A stretch of 36,855 bases of DNA. Origin: Deltaproteobacteria bacterium (GTDB lineage: Bacteria > Desulfobacterota > Desulfarculia > Adiutricales > JAFDHD01). A program made the position numbers and the translations under genes. Shown in pieces: positions 16,379-25,179 of the stretch; the first letter of the stretch is position 1, and every line of letters starts with the position of its first letter. The notes beneath the pieces were generated by a model, which made no database searches, had not been told where the DNA came from, and worked only from the letters and a program-made list of their open reading frames with translations. Where the stretch lies: contig JAFDHD010000024.1 in the NCBI GenBank assembly GCA_019308995.1, positions 1 to 36,855 on the forward strand, in the 5' to 3' direction.

Positions 16379-17092
16379 ATGGTCAAAAAAAAGCTGACGC
16401 GCAAAGAACTGCTCTCGCAATCCGATGAGTTCATGACCCAAACTCAAAGGGTTATTAGTTTTGTAGGCAGACATCCGGGAAAATTTATCATCGGCGCCGC
16501 AGCAGCCCTGGCCCTGCTCCTTACGGTCATGGGGATAAAAGTTTACATGGATCGCCACACCGGGCAGGCCCTGGCTGCCTATAGTGAGGCCCTGGCGCAG
16601 GCCAACAGGCTCAAAAGCCGGGACAATAAAGGCGCTGGGGAGGAGATCGAGGCGGTCCTGGATGCGCTCGAAAGGGTCAGCACGAAGTACGCGCGAACCA
16701 CCCCCGGCCGGCTGGTCCTCCTCGACCTCGGGACCCTGTATTTTCATCTTAAGCGCTACGATGAGGCCAGATACACCTATAAGAAATGCCTCAAGGTCCT
16801 CAAACCCGAGGAAGAAAGTCTGCGGCCTTTTATTTTGGACAGCCTGGCTTACACTTATGAGGCTCAAAATAAACTGACCGAGGCCGCGGCCCAATGGGAG
16901 GAGATTGTCAGGCTGCCAGGAAACATACTCAAGGATGAAGCCTTCCTTAGCCTGGGCCGAGTCTATGAGGCGCTCAATGAGCCGGAAAAGGCCGGTGAGG
17001 CGTATCGGCAGCTCATTGACAGATTCCCCGATTCCCCGCACTTCAGCCTGGCCAGCTTTAAACTAAAAAGGGTGGCGCCAAGAAAACCCTAG
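16379..17092 (+). CDS. single-pass membrane protein with TPR repeats (YfgM-like)
   Basis: This 237-residue protein has a charged N-terminus, a transmembrane helix at about residues 38-56 (FIIGAAAALALLLTVMGIKV) and a long helical domain with tetratricopeptide-like repeats (GTLYFHLKRYDEARYTYKKC, then DSLAYTYEAQNKLTEAAAQW, then SLGRVYEALNEPEKAGEAYR). The layout resembles YfgM-type or BamD/CpoB-like envelope scaffolds, with the TPR part facing the periplasm. A role in protein-protein contacts at the envelope is inferred; the partner is unknown. It directly follows the Cys-rich protein gene. Confidence 0.8.
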   Translation: MVKKKLTRKELLSQSDEFMTQTQRVISFVGRHPGKFIIGAAAALALLLTVMGIKVYMDRHTGQALAAYSEALAQANRLKSRDNKGAGEEIEAVLDALERVSTKYARTTPGRLVLLDLGTLYFHLKRYDEARYTYKKCLKVLKPEEESLRPFILDSLAYTYEAQNKLTEAAAQWEEIVRLPGNILKDEAFLSLGRVYEALNEPEKAGEAYRQLIDRFPDSPHFSLASFKLKRVAPRKP

Positions 17093-17444
17093 CGATAACT
17101 GTATAAAATGGGCACGCCAGCTTCTTTACAACTTGTGAAAGGTAAAAACCTGCTCTTTCTCTTACCTGCAAAAGAGAAACCCACGGTAAAAAATAAGGAG
17201 ATTTTGGGGTTGCTGTCTTCGATAGGATGTCCCGCGCGCCGGCCAGTCCTTTCGGAACACTCATACCCAAAAACGTTGTTTCAAGGTTAAAACCTTTGCC
17301 TTCGATCCAGTCAGTTTCATGTCTGCTGAAAAATCACGGCTTCGAGCAGGCCCTGGATCAAAAGGAGATGAGTTCGCAGCCATAAATTCGCCTTCAGCCG
17401 CTTTGCTGAGGGAAACAGCATCAATACAGAAAGGATGAGACAAG
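17093..17444. other. gene-free region before paaK
   Basis: This 352-base gap has no supported ORF. It contains an AT-rich inverted repeat TTTCTCTT (17156-17163) / AAGAGAAA (17172-17179) with an 8-base loop and no T run, possibly a protein-binding site. No clear promoter for paaK was found, although one is expected here. Confidence 0.45.
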
Positions 17445-18749
17445 ATGTCTGAGTACTGGGATGAAAAGAATGAAACCATGTCTGTTGAAGAGATGAAAGC
17501 CCTTCAGCTCAGGGCTTTACAGGCGACCTTGAAATGGGTCTATGAGCGTATCCCGTTTTACATGAATGCCTTTGATCAGAAAGGGGTCAAGCCCGAAGAC
17601 TGCCAGTCCCTTGAAGCGCTGTCGGACTTCCCGACCACCGTTAAGAACGATCTTCGGGACAATTACCCTTTTGGCCTCTGTGCCGTGCCCATGGAGGAGG
17701 TCATTCGCATTCATGCCTCTTCAGGCACCACGGGCAAGCCCATCACCGGCCCATACACGGCCGAGGACCTCCAGGGCTGGACCAGCTGCATGGCGCGAAG
17801 TTTATGGGCCGCGGGCCTGCGTAAAGACGACATCTGTCAGAATGCATACGGCTACGGACTTTTTACCGGAGGCCTTGGTTTTCATCAGGGCGCGGTCGAG
17901 GTCGGCTGCACCATTGTCCCGACCTCGGCCGGTCTGACCGAGCGCCAGCTGACCTTGATGCAGGACTTCGGGACGACCGCCCTTTTCTGCACCCCGACCT
18001 ATGCCTTGACTATTGTCGAAAGGGCGGAAAAAATGGGGCAGAATATAAAAACCTGGCCCTTGCGGGTTGGGGTTTTCGGCGCGGAGCCTTGGAGCGAGGC
18101 CATGCGGCTGGAGATCGAAAATCGCATGGGCATCGCCGCTCATGAAGCTTACGGCCTGACCGAGATGGGAGGACCGGGTGTGGCCTTTGCCTGCCCGGAG
18201 CACAGGCTGCATATCAATGAAGATCACTACTTTCCGGAAATCATTGACCCTGACACCGGCGAGGCTCTGCCAGAAGGCGAGCAGGGAGAGCTCGTCTTTA
18301 CCGCGCTCAAGCGCCGGGCCATGCCTTTGATTCGTTTCCGCACCAGAGACATCAGCTCCCTGAAGCGGGAAGAGTGCCCCTGCGGCCGGACCTTAATCAC
18401 CATGAAAAAAATTACGGGCCGGTTTGACGACATGCTCATCATCTCCGGGGTCAACGTCTTCCCCTCCCAGGTAGAGTCGGTTATCATGGAGTTCCCGGAG
18501 ATGGAAGCCCAGTACCTGCTCCGGGTCGGACAGAAAGGCTACCTCAGTACCCTGGCGCTCGAAGCCGAGGCCAAGGAAGACGTTTACAAGGGCGGTCAGG
18601 AGGCCACCGATGTCTTGGCTGAGAAAGTCTCCAGAAGAATCCAGCAGGTCATCGGCATTCATGTGCCTGTGACCATCGTGCCTCACGACTCCATCGCTCG
18701 TTCCGAAGGCAAGGCCCAGCGGATCATTGATGAACGGAATTCGAGGTAA
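17445..18749 (+). CDS. paaK: phenylacetate-CoA ligase
   Basis: This 434-residue AMP-forming ligase activates phenylacetate or related aryl acids to CoA thioesters. It has the ATP motif HASSGTTGKPITG (about 90-102), the adenylate motif EAYGLTEMGGPG, the RFRTRDIS hinge region, ISGVNVFPSQVE and a C-terminal GKAQRIID lysine motif. Length matches the PaaK family (about 430). It starts at ATG after AAAGGATGAG and lies 3 bases before iorA, so it is part of a paaK-iorA-iorB operon. With IorAB it would interconvert aryl-pyruvates, aryl-acetyl-CoA and aryl-acetates, recovering ATP or reduced ferredoxin depending on direction. Confidence 0.93.
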   Translation: MSEYWDEKNETMSVEEMKALQLRALQATLKWVYERIPFYMNAFDQKGVKPEDCQSLEALSDFPTTVKNDLRDNYPFGLCAVPMEEVIRIHASSGTTGKPITGPYTAEDLQGWTSCMARSLWAAGLRKDDICQNAYGYGLFTGGLGFHQGAVEVGCTIVPTSAGLTERQLTLMQDFGTTALFCTPTYALTIVERAEKMGQNIKTWPLRVGVFGAEPWSEAMRLEIENRMGIAAHEAYGLTEMGGPGVAFACPEHRLHINEDHYFPEIIDPDTGEALPEGEQGELVFTALKRRAMPLIRFRTRDISSLKREECPCGRTLITMKKITGRFDDMLIISGVNVFPSQVESVIMEFPEMEAQYLLRVGQKGYLSTLALEAEAKEDVYKGGQEATDVLAEKVSRRIQQVIGIHVPVTIVPHDSIARSEGKAQRIIDERNSR

Positions 18750-18752
18750 ACC

Positions 18753-20615
18753 ATGCATCCACTGCTTAAGACCAGATCAGGTCAACAAAAACTGCTCCTG
18801 GGCAACCAGGCCATCGTCCGGGGCGCCCTGGAAGCCGGTGTCGCCTTTGTCACCTGCTATCCAGGCACCCCCTCTTCCGAGATCTCAGACGCCTTTTTTG
18901 AACTTTCAGCCGAAACCAACCTCTACTTCGAGTATTCAACCAATGAAAAAGTCGCCCTGGAGGTCGGCGCCGGCGCCGCCGCTTCCGGTCTGCGCACCCT
19001 GGTGGTCATGAAGCACGTCGGGGTGAACGTGGCGGCAGACCCGCTCATGACCCTGGCCTACGTTGGCGTCGAGGGCGGTATGGTCGTCATTTCCGCAGAC
19101 GACCCTTCCCTCTTTTCCAGCCAGAACGAGCAGGATAACCGGTATTATGGCAAACTGTCCAGCCTGCCCATCCTGGAGCCGTCTTCTCCAGCCGAAGCCA
19201 GGGAGATGATCAAAGACGCCTTCGACCTCTCTGAAAGCCTTAGGCTGCCCGTCATCTTCCGAACCACGACCCGCATCAATCACTCCCGTGGCACAGTCAC
19301 TTTCGGCCGCATGAAAAAAAGGATCACCCAGGGCCGTTTTGTTAAAGACCCTGGCCTCAAGGTAACCCTGCCCGCTGTATCCCGCGTCCTGCACGGCATG
19401 CTCATCGAGAAGTACGCCCGGGCCTTCCAGATGGCCAATGCCTCGCCGCACAATTTCGTCAAAGGCCGAGGCAGACCGGGGATCATCACCAACGGCATCA
19501 GCTACGCCTATGTCATGGACGCCCTGAGCGACCTGGGCCTGAAAAGCAGGATCGCAGTCCTTCGTCTCGGGTTCAGCCATCCTTTCCCCAAGAAGCTGGT
19601 GCAGCGCTTCCTGCGCGGCCGGGACAAGGTACTGGTGGTCGAGGAACTCGAGCCGTACATGGAAGAAGAAACCAGGGCCGCGGCTCAGGAAGCCGGGCTA
19701 ACCCTCAAGATCGCTGGCAAGTCAGACGGACTTTTCTCCCGCCTTTTTGAGTTCGATCCGGGCATGGTTCGGGCCGGGATAGCCAGGTATTTCGATCTGA
19801 AATACAAGGCGCCCAGGCCGATCAAAACGGCAGACCTGCCAGAAACACCCAGCCGCCCGCCGAACCTCTGCCCCGGCTGCCCTCATCGTTCCACCTTTTA
19901 CACCGTCAAGAAAATCGCCGGTCCTGACACGGTTTACCCGACCGATATTGGCTGTTACACCCTGGGCTTCATGCCGCCCCTGCGCATGGCCGACTTCCTG
20001 CTGTGCATGGGTTCGTCCATCTCCACCGCCTGCGGCATCTCCAGGGCCACGGGCCGCAAGACAGTGGCCTTTATCGGTGACTCGACCTTTTTCCACGGCG
20101 GCCTGACCGGCCTGGTGGACGCGGTTCACAACAAGCACAATGTCCTCCTGATTATCCTGGATAACGGAACCACGGCCATGACCGGCCACCAGATTCACCC
20201 TGGCGTGGACACGACACCCATCGGCCGCGATAAAAAGCAGATCCGCCCTGAAGACGTGGTCAGAGGGCTGGGGGTGGAGGACGTTTACGTCGTCAAGCCC
20301 CGCAACCTCAAGAAAATGGAGGCAGCGGTCAAAGCGGCCATGGCCCATGAAGGCGTTTCGGTCATCGTCTCTGAAGAAATCTGCCCCCTTTACGCCCAGC
20401 GCATCGGCCAGTTCACCAAGAAGATGGTCTTTAGGGTGGATCAAGCCAGGTGTAAAAACCGGCGCGACTGCCTCAATCTTCTGGCCTGCCCGGCATTTTA
20501 TCTGGATGAAGACAAGGTCATGATCAATCCTGACCTCTGCATCGGATGCGCCGTGTGCAGCCAGGTCTGCCCGGAGCATGCCATCCGGCCGGTCAAACTA
20601 GGAGAACTGTCATGA
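18753..20615 (+). CDS. iorA: indolepyruvate:ferredoxin oxidoreductase, alpha subunit
   Basis: This 620-residue thiamine-diphosphate enzyme subunit oxidatively decarboxylates aryl-pyruvates from Trp, Phe and Tyr to aryl-acetyl-CoA, reducing ferredoxin. The N-terminal pyrimidine-binding half has GNQAIVRGALEAGV and YPGTPSSEI; the PP-binding half has CPGCPHRSTFYT, FIGDSTFFHGG and LDNGTTAMTGHQ. The C-terminal ferredoxin-like domain has one complete cluster motif CIGCAVCSQVCP (Cys 596, 599, 602, 606), but the first site has only three Cys (567, 573, 579), with Arg where the second ligand is usually found. The stop overlaps the iorB ATG. Confidence 0.95.
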   Translation: MHPLLKTRSGQQKLLLGNQAIVRGALEAGVAFVTCYPGTPSSEISDAFFELSAETNLYFEYSTNEKVALEVGAGAAASGLRTLVVMKHVGVNVAADPLMTLAYVGVEGGMVVISADDPSLFSSQNEQDNRYYGKLSSLPILEPSSPAEAREMIKDAFDLSESLRLPVIFRTTTRINHSRGTVTFGRMKKRITQGRFVKDPGLKVTLPAVSRVLHGMLIEKYARAFQMANASPHNFVKGRGRPGIITNGISYAYVMDALSDLGLKSRIAVLRLGFSHPFPKKLVQRFLRGRDKVLVVEELEPYMEEETRAAAQEAGLTLKIAGKSDGLFSRLFEFDPGMVRAGIARYFDLKYKAPRPIKTADLPETPSRPPNLCPGCPHRSTFYTVKKIAGPDTVYPTDIGCYTLGFMPPLRMADFLLCMGSSISTACGISRATGRKTVAFIGDSTFFHGGLTGLVDAVHNKHNVLLIILDNGTTAMTGHQIHPGVDTTPIGRDKKQIRPEDVVRGLGVEDVYVVKPRNLKKMEAAVKAAMAHEGVSVIVSEEICPLYAQRIGQFTKKMVFRVDQARCKNRRDCLNLLACPAFYLDEDKVMINPDLCIGCAVCSQVCPEHAIRPVKLGELS

Positions 20616-21193
20616 ATATAATCCGGATCCATATAACCGGTGTCGGCGGGCAAGGCACCCTGCTGGCCACGAGCCTCATCGGCGAAGCCGCACTGCTGGC
20701 CGGAGTCAACGCCAATATCAGTGAAGTGCATGGCATGGCTCAGCGGGGCGGAGTCGTTGAATCAGCCGTCGTCATCGGCCCGGCCCTGAGCACCATTATC
20801 TCTGACGGCGAAGCGGATATTTTACTGGGGTTCGAACCTTCGGAGACCCTGCGCGCCGCTAATAAATGCGGTTCAGATACCCTTGTCATAACCAACTCAC
20901 ATCCGCAGCCTCCCTTTACGACAGCAATTGGCCAGGGGAGATATCCCGATGTTGATCCAGCCCTGGCGCAGCTGGCCAAGAAGGTCAGGCGCCTGATGGC
21001 CCTGGATGCAGACGCCTTTGCCCATCAGGCCGGGAGCATTTTATCCATGAACATGGTCATGCTGGGGGCGCTGGTCAGGCACGCCGACCTCCCCGTCAAG
21101 GCAAATCATCTAAAAAAAGCCATAAAATCAAATACAAGGAAGACATTCTTAAAGATGAACTTGAAGGCTTTTGACCTGGGATATAACCATTGA
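20612..21193 (+). CDS. iorB: indolepyruvate:ferredoxin oxidoreductase, beta subunit
   Basis: This 193-residue protein is the gamma-type catalytic partner of IorA. It begins with the typical IRIHITGVGGQGTLLATSLI and continues with EVHGMAQRGGVVES and ILLGFEPSETLRA; the C-terminal helical part ends in AFDLGYNH. The frame is open upstream to 20546, but the ATG at 20612 is right for the family, overlaps the iorA stop as ATGA and has AGGAGA before it. Length equals that of known IorB. Confidence 0.95.
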   Translation: MNIIRIHITGVGGQGTLLATSLIGEAALLAGVNANISEVHGMAQRGGVVESAVVIGPALSTIISDGEADILLGFEPSETLRAANKCGSDTLVITNSHPQPPFTTAIGQGRYPDVDPALAQLAKKVRRLMALDADAFAHQAGSILSMNMVMLGALVRHADLPVKANHLKKAIKSNTRKTFLKMNLKAFDLGYNH

Positions 21194-21220
21194 CCTGAAC
21201 CGTTTTAAAACACCGCTGAC

Positions 21221-22018
21221 ATGAAACTGAACCGGCGCAGAGGCAGAATATCAACTCCGGCTTACCTGGCCGTCTTACTTGTCCTGGCCGGGGCAGCTGC
21301 AGCCGCAGCCTTTTACCTTTACTTTTATCTGCCTTCGGCCGGGCTTGAATCTGAGCTGGAAATAACGGCCCGGGCCGTGGCCCTGCCTCGGACAGCCCCG
21401 ATTCAATCCCGGGTCAAGTACACCTTCAGTTCTGACGAACTGAAAAAAAGGCTCATAAGCGAAATTGTGGTTCCGAAAAGGGCTTCCAGGCCTAAAGCCG
21501 CGCCCAAACCAACCCCTCCGCTTCTTCCATTACCACCTCTGGGCCGACCTCAAGCCAAGCTCACGCCGCCTACTGTCCCCATGCTCAAAATACCTCCAGA
21601 CTCCGAACCGGAAGCAAAACCATCACCCGGCCCTGAAAGCGGCGAACGCTCTCCCGCCCCGGTCTGGGTCCTAAATGTGATTTCCACCGAGATGCCGGAA
21701 AAGGCCCGCCGTTTTGTCGAAATTCTGCAAAAGACTTCTTACCGGGTTTACAGCTACAGGGTGGAAGGAGAAAAGGCGAGTTGGTACCGCGTGCGCGTCG
21801 GTTTTTTCTCCACGCGCCAGGAGGCCGAAGCCGCGGCCGCCTTTCTGGTCAAGGAATACCAGATGCCCCAGGCCTGGATCCTCACCCCGGCCCCCATGGA
21901 GGTGGCCAGGTATTTTCGTAATCAATCATCCCGGCCCGATCGAAAGCCTCTCCCGGCCGATCACCAGGCCGAGCAGGATGAACGAATAGATGAATTCAGT
22001 ACTCCTGATCTCCATTGA
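21221..22018 (+). CDS. SPOR-domain membrane protein
   Basis: This 265-residue protein has an arginine-rich N-terminus, one transmembrane helix at about 12-33 rich in Ala, a Pro/Lys-rich linker (about 85-145) and a C-terminal SPOR-like domain at about 148-230 (VWVLNVISTEMPEKARRF, YRVRVGFFSTRQEAEAAA). SPOR domains bind denuded peptidoglycan, often at the division site, and the linker is long enough to span the periplasm. The last 29 bases overlap the sulfatase-like gene in another frame, so the two are probably coupled. The start lacks a strong ribosome site. No specific partner can be named. Confidence 0.85.
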   Translation: MKLNRRRGRISTPAYLAVLLVLAGAAAAAAFYLYFYLPSAGLESELEITARAVALPRTAPIQSRVKYTFSSDELKKRLISEIVVPKRASRPKAAPKPTPPLLPLPPLGRPQAKLTPPTVPMLKIPPDSEPEAKPSPGPESGERSPAPVWVLNVISTEMPEKARRFVEILQKTSYRVYSYRVEGEKASWYRVRVGFFSTRQEAEAAAAFLVKEYQMPQAWILTPAPMEVARYFRNQSSRPDRKPLPADHQAEQDERIDEFSTPDLH

Positions 22019-23399
22019 CGCCTTACGGGCCGATCACCTGGGATGTTACGGCTACCCGCGCCGGACCTCCCCGAACCTGGACCGTCTGGCCCGGGAAGCG
22101 GCCCTGTTTGAACACGCCTTTGCCCCCAGCTCATACACCATTCCCTCTTTTACCTCTTTGATGACCGGCCGCTGGCCGAGCTGGCACACGGCCAAACTGT
22201 TTCTTCAAGCGCCTTACGCCCTGACGCCGGACATGGTCCCCCTGGCCGAACTCATGGCCGCTTTTGGCTATCGAACCGCGGCCTTTATCAGCACCATCGT
22301 CTTGAGCCGGCAGAACAGCGGCCTGGATCGCGGGTTCGAGGTCTATGATGAAGAAACTAGGGTTCCGGAACTTAACCGCCCCATGTTCCTTTACCGCAGG
22401 GCTGAGGACACGCTGGCCGCCGCGGCAGCGTGGCTCAAGGAGATCAAGGATGAGCCCTTCTTTCTCTGGGTTCATCTTATGGATGCCCACGGCCCCTACA
22501 CCCCGCCCCCGCCCTTTGAGACTCGCTTCGCTGGCGACGGCCTGACCCTGACCCCCTTTGACCGGCTGCGCCTGCCGCTTACTGAAACACAGATCACTCG
22601 AAAGACCGCGCCCGAAGATTACATCCCGGGCATCCCGGCCTATCAGGCGCTCGGGTTCGAGCCGTCCAGCCCGCCTAAATATGAAAGCCGTTTCAAGGAG
22701 TACCTTGACCGGTACGACGGCGCCATCGCCTATGCAGACCTGGCCGTCGGACGCCTCCTGGCTTTGCTCAAGAGCCAGAACCGGTATAATGACGCCATCA
22801 TCATCGTGCATGCCGATCATGGCGAGGCCTTTGGGGAGCAGGGGGTCTTTTTCTTCCACGGGCTGACCGTGACCCGGGATCAGATCCATGTGCCTTTGAT
22901 CGTCAAGGCGGCGCAGCTGACCCCGGGCCGGTATTCGGCCCCGGTTTCCCTGTGCGACATCATGCCCTTTCTGGCTGAAGCCCTGGACCTGGATGCCCCG
23001 GGCGGCGTGATGGGCCGCTCTTTACTCGCCAGGCCCGATCCGCAGCGCTTCATTCCGTCCCAGATCCTGAGGCAGCTTGCCATAATCAATAACGAGAATC
23101 TGTATCTTTATGGACAAGGATACTTTGAGCCGCCGAGGCACGGAACACTCTTTGAAACGCAGCATGGGCTCGAGTTCCTCAAGCGCACCCTTCCCTGCCG
23201 CCGCTTCGAGTATCAAAAAGACCCCCTGGGCTATTATCCGCTCAAGCCCGGGCCGGAAGGACCCCGCCTGGACGACTGGGTGCAAGAATTCGTGAGTGAG
23301 GCCAATGCTCAGGTTTTTGAAGCAGAACCGCTAATACGCGAGGACCAGGCAAACGACAGCTTGACCGAACGCTTGCGCGCTTTGGGATATCTGGATTGA
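21990..23399 (+). CDS. sulfatase-fold (alkaline phosphatase superfamily) hydrolase
   Basis: This 469-residue protein has the superfamily landmarks: an N-terminal metal site ISIDALRADHLGCYGY, a nucleophile loop SSYTIPSFTSLMTG (residues 47-60), HLMDAHGPY and a second metal site IVHADHGEAFGEQG. In true sulfatases the loop is C/S-x-P-S-R with a formylglycine; here it reads T-I-P-S-F, with Thr50 in the nucleophile place and no Arg. It may therefore be a phosphodiesterase or phosphotransferase rather than a sulfatase. No signal peptide is seen. The start fits the family N-terminus exactly and lies inside the end of the SPOR gene. Confidence 0.82.
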   Translation: MNSVLLISIDALRADHLGCYGYPRRTSPNLDRLAREAALFEHAFAPSSYTIPSFTSLMTGRWPSWHTAKLFLQAPYALTPDMVPLAELMAAFGYRTAAFISTIVLSRQNSGLDRGFEVYDEETRVPELNRPMFLYRRAEDTLAAAAAWLKEIKDEPFFLWVHLMDAHGPYTPPPPFETRFAGDGLTLTPFDRLRLPLTETQITRKTAPEDYIPGIPAYQALGFEPSSPPKYESRFKEYLDRYDGAIAYADLAVGRLLALLKSQNRYNDAIIIVHADHGEAFGEQGVFFFHGLTVTRDQIHVPLIVKAAQLTPGRYSAPVSLCDIMPFLAEALDLDAPGGVMGRSLLARPDPQRFIPSQILRQLAIINNENLYLYGQGYFEPPRHGTLFETQHGLEFLKRTLPCRRFEYQKDPLGYYPLKPGPEGPRLDDWVQEFVSEANAQVFEAEPLIREDQANDSLTERLRALGYLD

Positions 23400-23493
23400 T
23401 TCGTTCAGGGTTGCCCGTTATTTACATCAAGCGCTTTGGAGAAAAACCAAATTTTTACTTGCCCCTGAACAAGGGGTGGGATAGAGTTTAGGC

Positions 23494-24345
23494 ATGCAAA
23501 AGATAGGCTTGGTGGTAAAAAAGGGCGCACGCAAGGCCCGGAAGGCAGCGAAAGAATTAGAGGCCTGGCTCAAGGAGCAGGGGCTCGAGGTTTTTATTGA
23601 TGAAGTGGAAGTGCAAAATAGTTCGGAGTCCTGCCGCACCGAACCGCCTTCCCCCATCCCGGATGACGTTGATTTGATCGTGGTCCTGGGCGGGGATGGG
23701 ACCCTGCTCTATGCGGCCCGCGCCGTCAGGAAAAGCGGCGCTCCTCTTCTGGGCGTCAACCTGGGCGGTCTGGGTTTTTTAACTGAAATCGGATTGAAAG
23801 ACCTGTATGCGACCATGGAAAAGGTCCTGGCCGGCGATTTCATTGCCGAAGCCAGGATGATGCTCACCGTTTCGGTTCAACGCTCCGGCCGTTCCATCGC
23901 CCGGTACACGGTCCTCAACGACGCGGTCATCAACAAGGCGGCCCTGGCCAGAATCCTGGACCTCAAGGTCAGGATAGACGGCCGGAACCTGACGTCCTTT
24001 CGCGCGGACGGCTTGATCATTTCCACGCCCACCGGCTCGACAGCCTATAACCTTTCAGCCGGCGGGCCCATTGTCTACCCGGCTCATGAGACCATACTCC
24101 TCACCCCGATCTGCCCTCACACCCTCAGCAACCGCCCCCTGATACTGCCCGAAACCGCTCAGATCGAAATAGAGATGGACCCCAGTGCTTCAGACATGAT
24201 CCTCACGGCAGACGGGCAGGTCTTCTGCGACCTTAAACCCGGCGACACGGTCATGGCCCGCCGCGCCCGCACCAGGATTTCTCTGATCAAGAATCCGTAT
24301 AAAGACTACTTCGAGATCCTCAAGACCAAGCTCGGCTGGGGTTAA
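23494..24345 (+). CDS. nadK: NAD kinase
   Basis: This 283-residue enzyme phosphorylates NAD to NADP. It has the GGDGT motif at 66-70, [21 protein letters not shown] with the conserved Asn-Asp (NE/ND motif) and [21 protein letters not shown]. Length is normal for the bacterial family. It begins 94 bases after the sulfatase-like gene; a GC-rich hairpin (CCCCT/AGGGG) lies in the gap around 23463-23477. It is probably the last real gene before the repeat-bracketed GxxExxY remnant. Confidence 0.96.
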   Translation: MQKIGLVVKKGARKARKAAKELEAWLKEQGLEVFIDEVEVQNSSESCRTEPPSPIPDDVDLIVVLGGDGTLLYAARAVRKSGAPLLGVNLGGLGFLTEIGLKDLYATMEKVLAGDFIAEARMMLTVSVQRSGRSIARYTVLNDAVINKAALARILDLKVRIDGRNLTSFRADGLIISTPTGSTAYNLSAGGPIVYPAHETILLTPICPHTLSNRPLILPETAQIEIEMDPSASDMILTADGQVFCDLKPGDTVMARRARTRISLIKNPYKDYFEILKTKLGWG

Positions 24346-24357
24346 GATAGGAATATT

Positions 24358-24385
24358 CACCGCAGAGTTCGCAGAGAACGCTGAG
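24358..24385 (+). repeat. CACCGCAGAG-type repeat, left copy
   Basis: This CACCGCAGAG/CGCAGAG-rich repeat precedes the GxxExxY gene directly. An inverted relative follows the gene at 24801-24825, and a third, diverged one lies at 29097-29128. Confidence 0.7.
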
Positions 24386-24795
24386 ATGAAAAAGGAAATA
24401 AATGAGATCACCGAAACGATAATCGGTTCGGCCATCGCAGTTCATAGAGAACTCGGCCCCGGTCTCTTAGAATCAGCCTATGAAGCCTATGAGAAGCCTA
24501 TGAAGCATGTTTAGCTTACGAATTGGTTGAGAGTGGGCTGTTCGTGGAACGGCAGAAGGCTCTACCTGTAATATATCGAAATATAAGAGTGGACTGCGGT
24601 TATCGCATTGATCTGCTCGTGGAAAGAAAGATCATAATCGAACGTAAGGCGGTCGAGAAACTGGAACCTATCCACCAGGCGCAGCTTTTATCTTACCTGA
24701 AACTGTCTAACTGCAAGGTGGGACTTTTGATCAATTTCAATGTTAAAGTACTGAAAAACGGAATACGCCGATTAGTTTATGATTTAGAAGAATAA
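24386..24795 (+). pseudogene. GxxExxY-family protein gene, frameshifted by a tandem duplication
   Basis: The N-terminal part starts at ATG 24386 and reads [19 protein letters not shown], then the family motif GLLESAY, but stops at TAG 24512-24514. The rest continues in another frame (open from 24493 to 24795) with YRIDLLVERKIIIERKAVEK, the PD-(D/E)xK-like core, and HQAQLLSYLKLS. The break is caused by three successive CCTATGA-type units at 24477-24485, 24486-24496 and 24497-24505; the middle unit has two extra bases, so 20 bases are added. Without them the reading becomes [17 protein letters not shown], as in intact relatives. The family is uncharacterised and usually sits between short repeats, as here. 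Confidence 0.85.
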
Positions 24796-24800
24796 TTTTT

Positions 24801-24825
24801 CCGCGCTCTCTGCGCTCTCTGCGGT
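24801..24825 (-). repeat. CACCGCAGAG-type repeat, right inverted copy
   Basis: Read on the minus strand this is ACCGCAGAGAGCGCAGAG..., an inverted relative of the 24358-24385 repeat. Together they bracket the broken GxxExxY gene like the ends of a mobile cassette. Confidence 0.7.
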
Positions 24826-24858
24826 AAAAAGCCATCAGCCATCACCGGAGGTTGACTG

Positions 24859-25137
24859 ATGAACGATGATGAAGTTATCGTCGTTCCCATTGAAGACAGC
24901 ATTGATTTGCACACCTTTCGCCCGGAGGAAGTCTCCTCGCTGCTCATGGATTATTTTCAGGCCTGCCTGGAAAAAGGGATCAAGGAGGTCAGAGTCATTC
25001 ATGGCAAAGGCACAGGCCAGCTGCGGGCCGGTGTCCTTTCCTTCCTTGAAACATGCAGCCTGGTTAAGTCTTATTCCCCGGCCCCGCCGGAGCGAGGCGG
25101 CTGGGGCGCCACCATTGTGAAACTAGCAGGCCGCTGA
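24859..25137 (+). CDS. stand-alone Smr-domain protein
   Basis: This 92-residue protein is essentially one Smr (MutS2 C-terminal-like) domain: SIDLHTFRPEEV (the DLHT/DLHG motif), VIHGKGTGQLRAGV (the HGKGTG motif) and a final GGWGATIVKL strand. Smr domains are nucleases acting on branched DNA or on RNA; the stand-alone bacterial form has recently been linked to mRNA cleavage at stalled ribosomes in some species. The target here is unknown. GGAGGTTGACTG before the ATG is a strong ribosome site. Confidence 0.9.
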   Translation: MNDDEVIVVPIEDSIDLHTFRPEEVSSLLMDYFQACLEKGIKEVRVIHGKGTGQLRAGVLSFLETCSLVKSYSPAPPERGGWGATIVKLAGR

Positions 25138-25179
25138 ACCGGCTTGCGCACTGCTCAAAAGATCGGTTGAGACCTTTTC

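Noticed and set aside
19722-20579. 285-codon ORF antisense to iorA
   Set aside because: Shadow frame of a GC-rich conserved gene, His/Val/Gly-rich composition.
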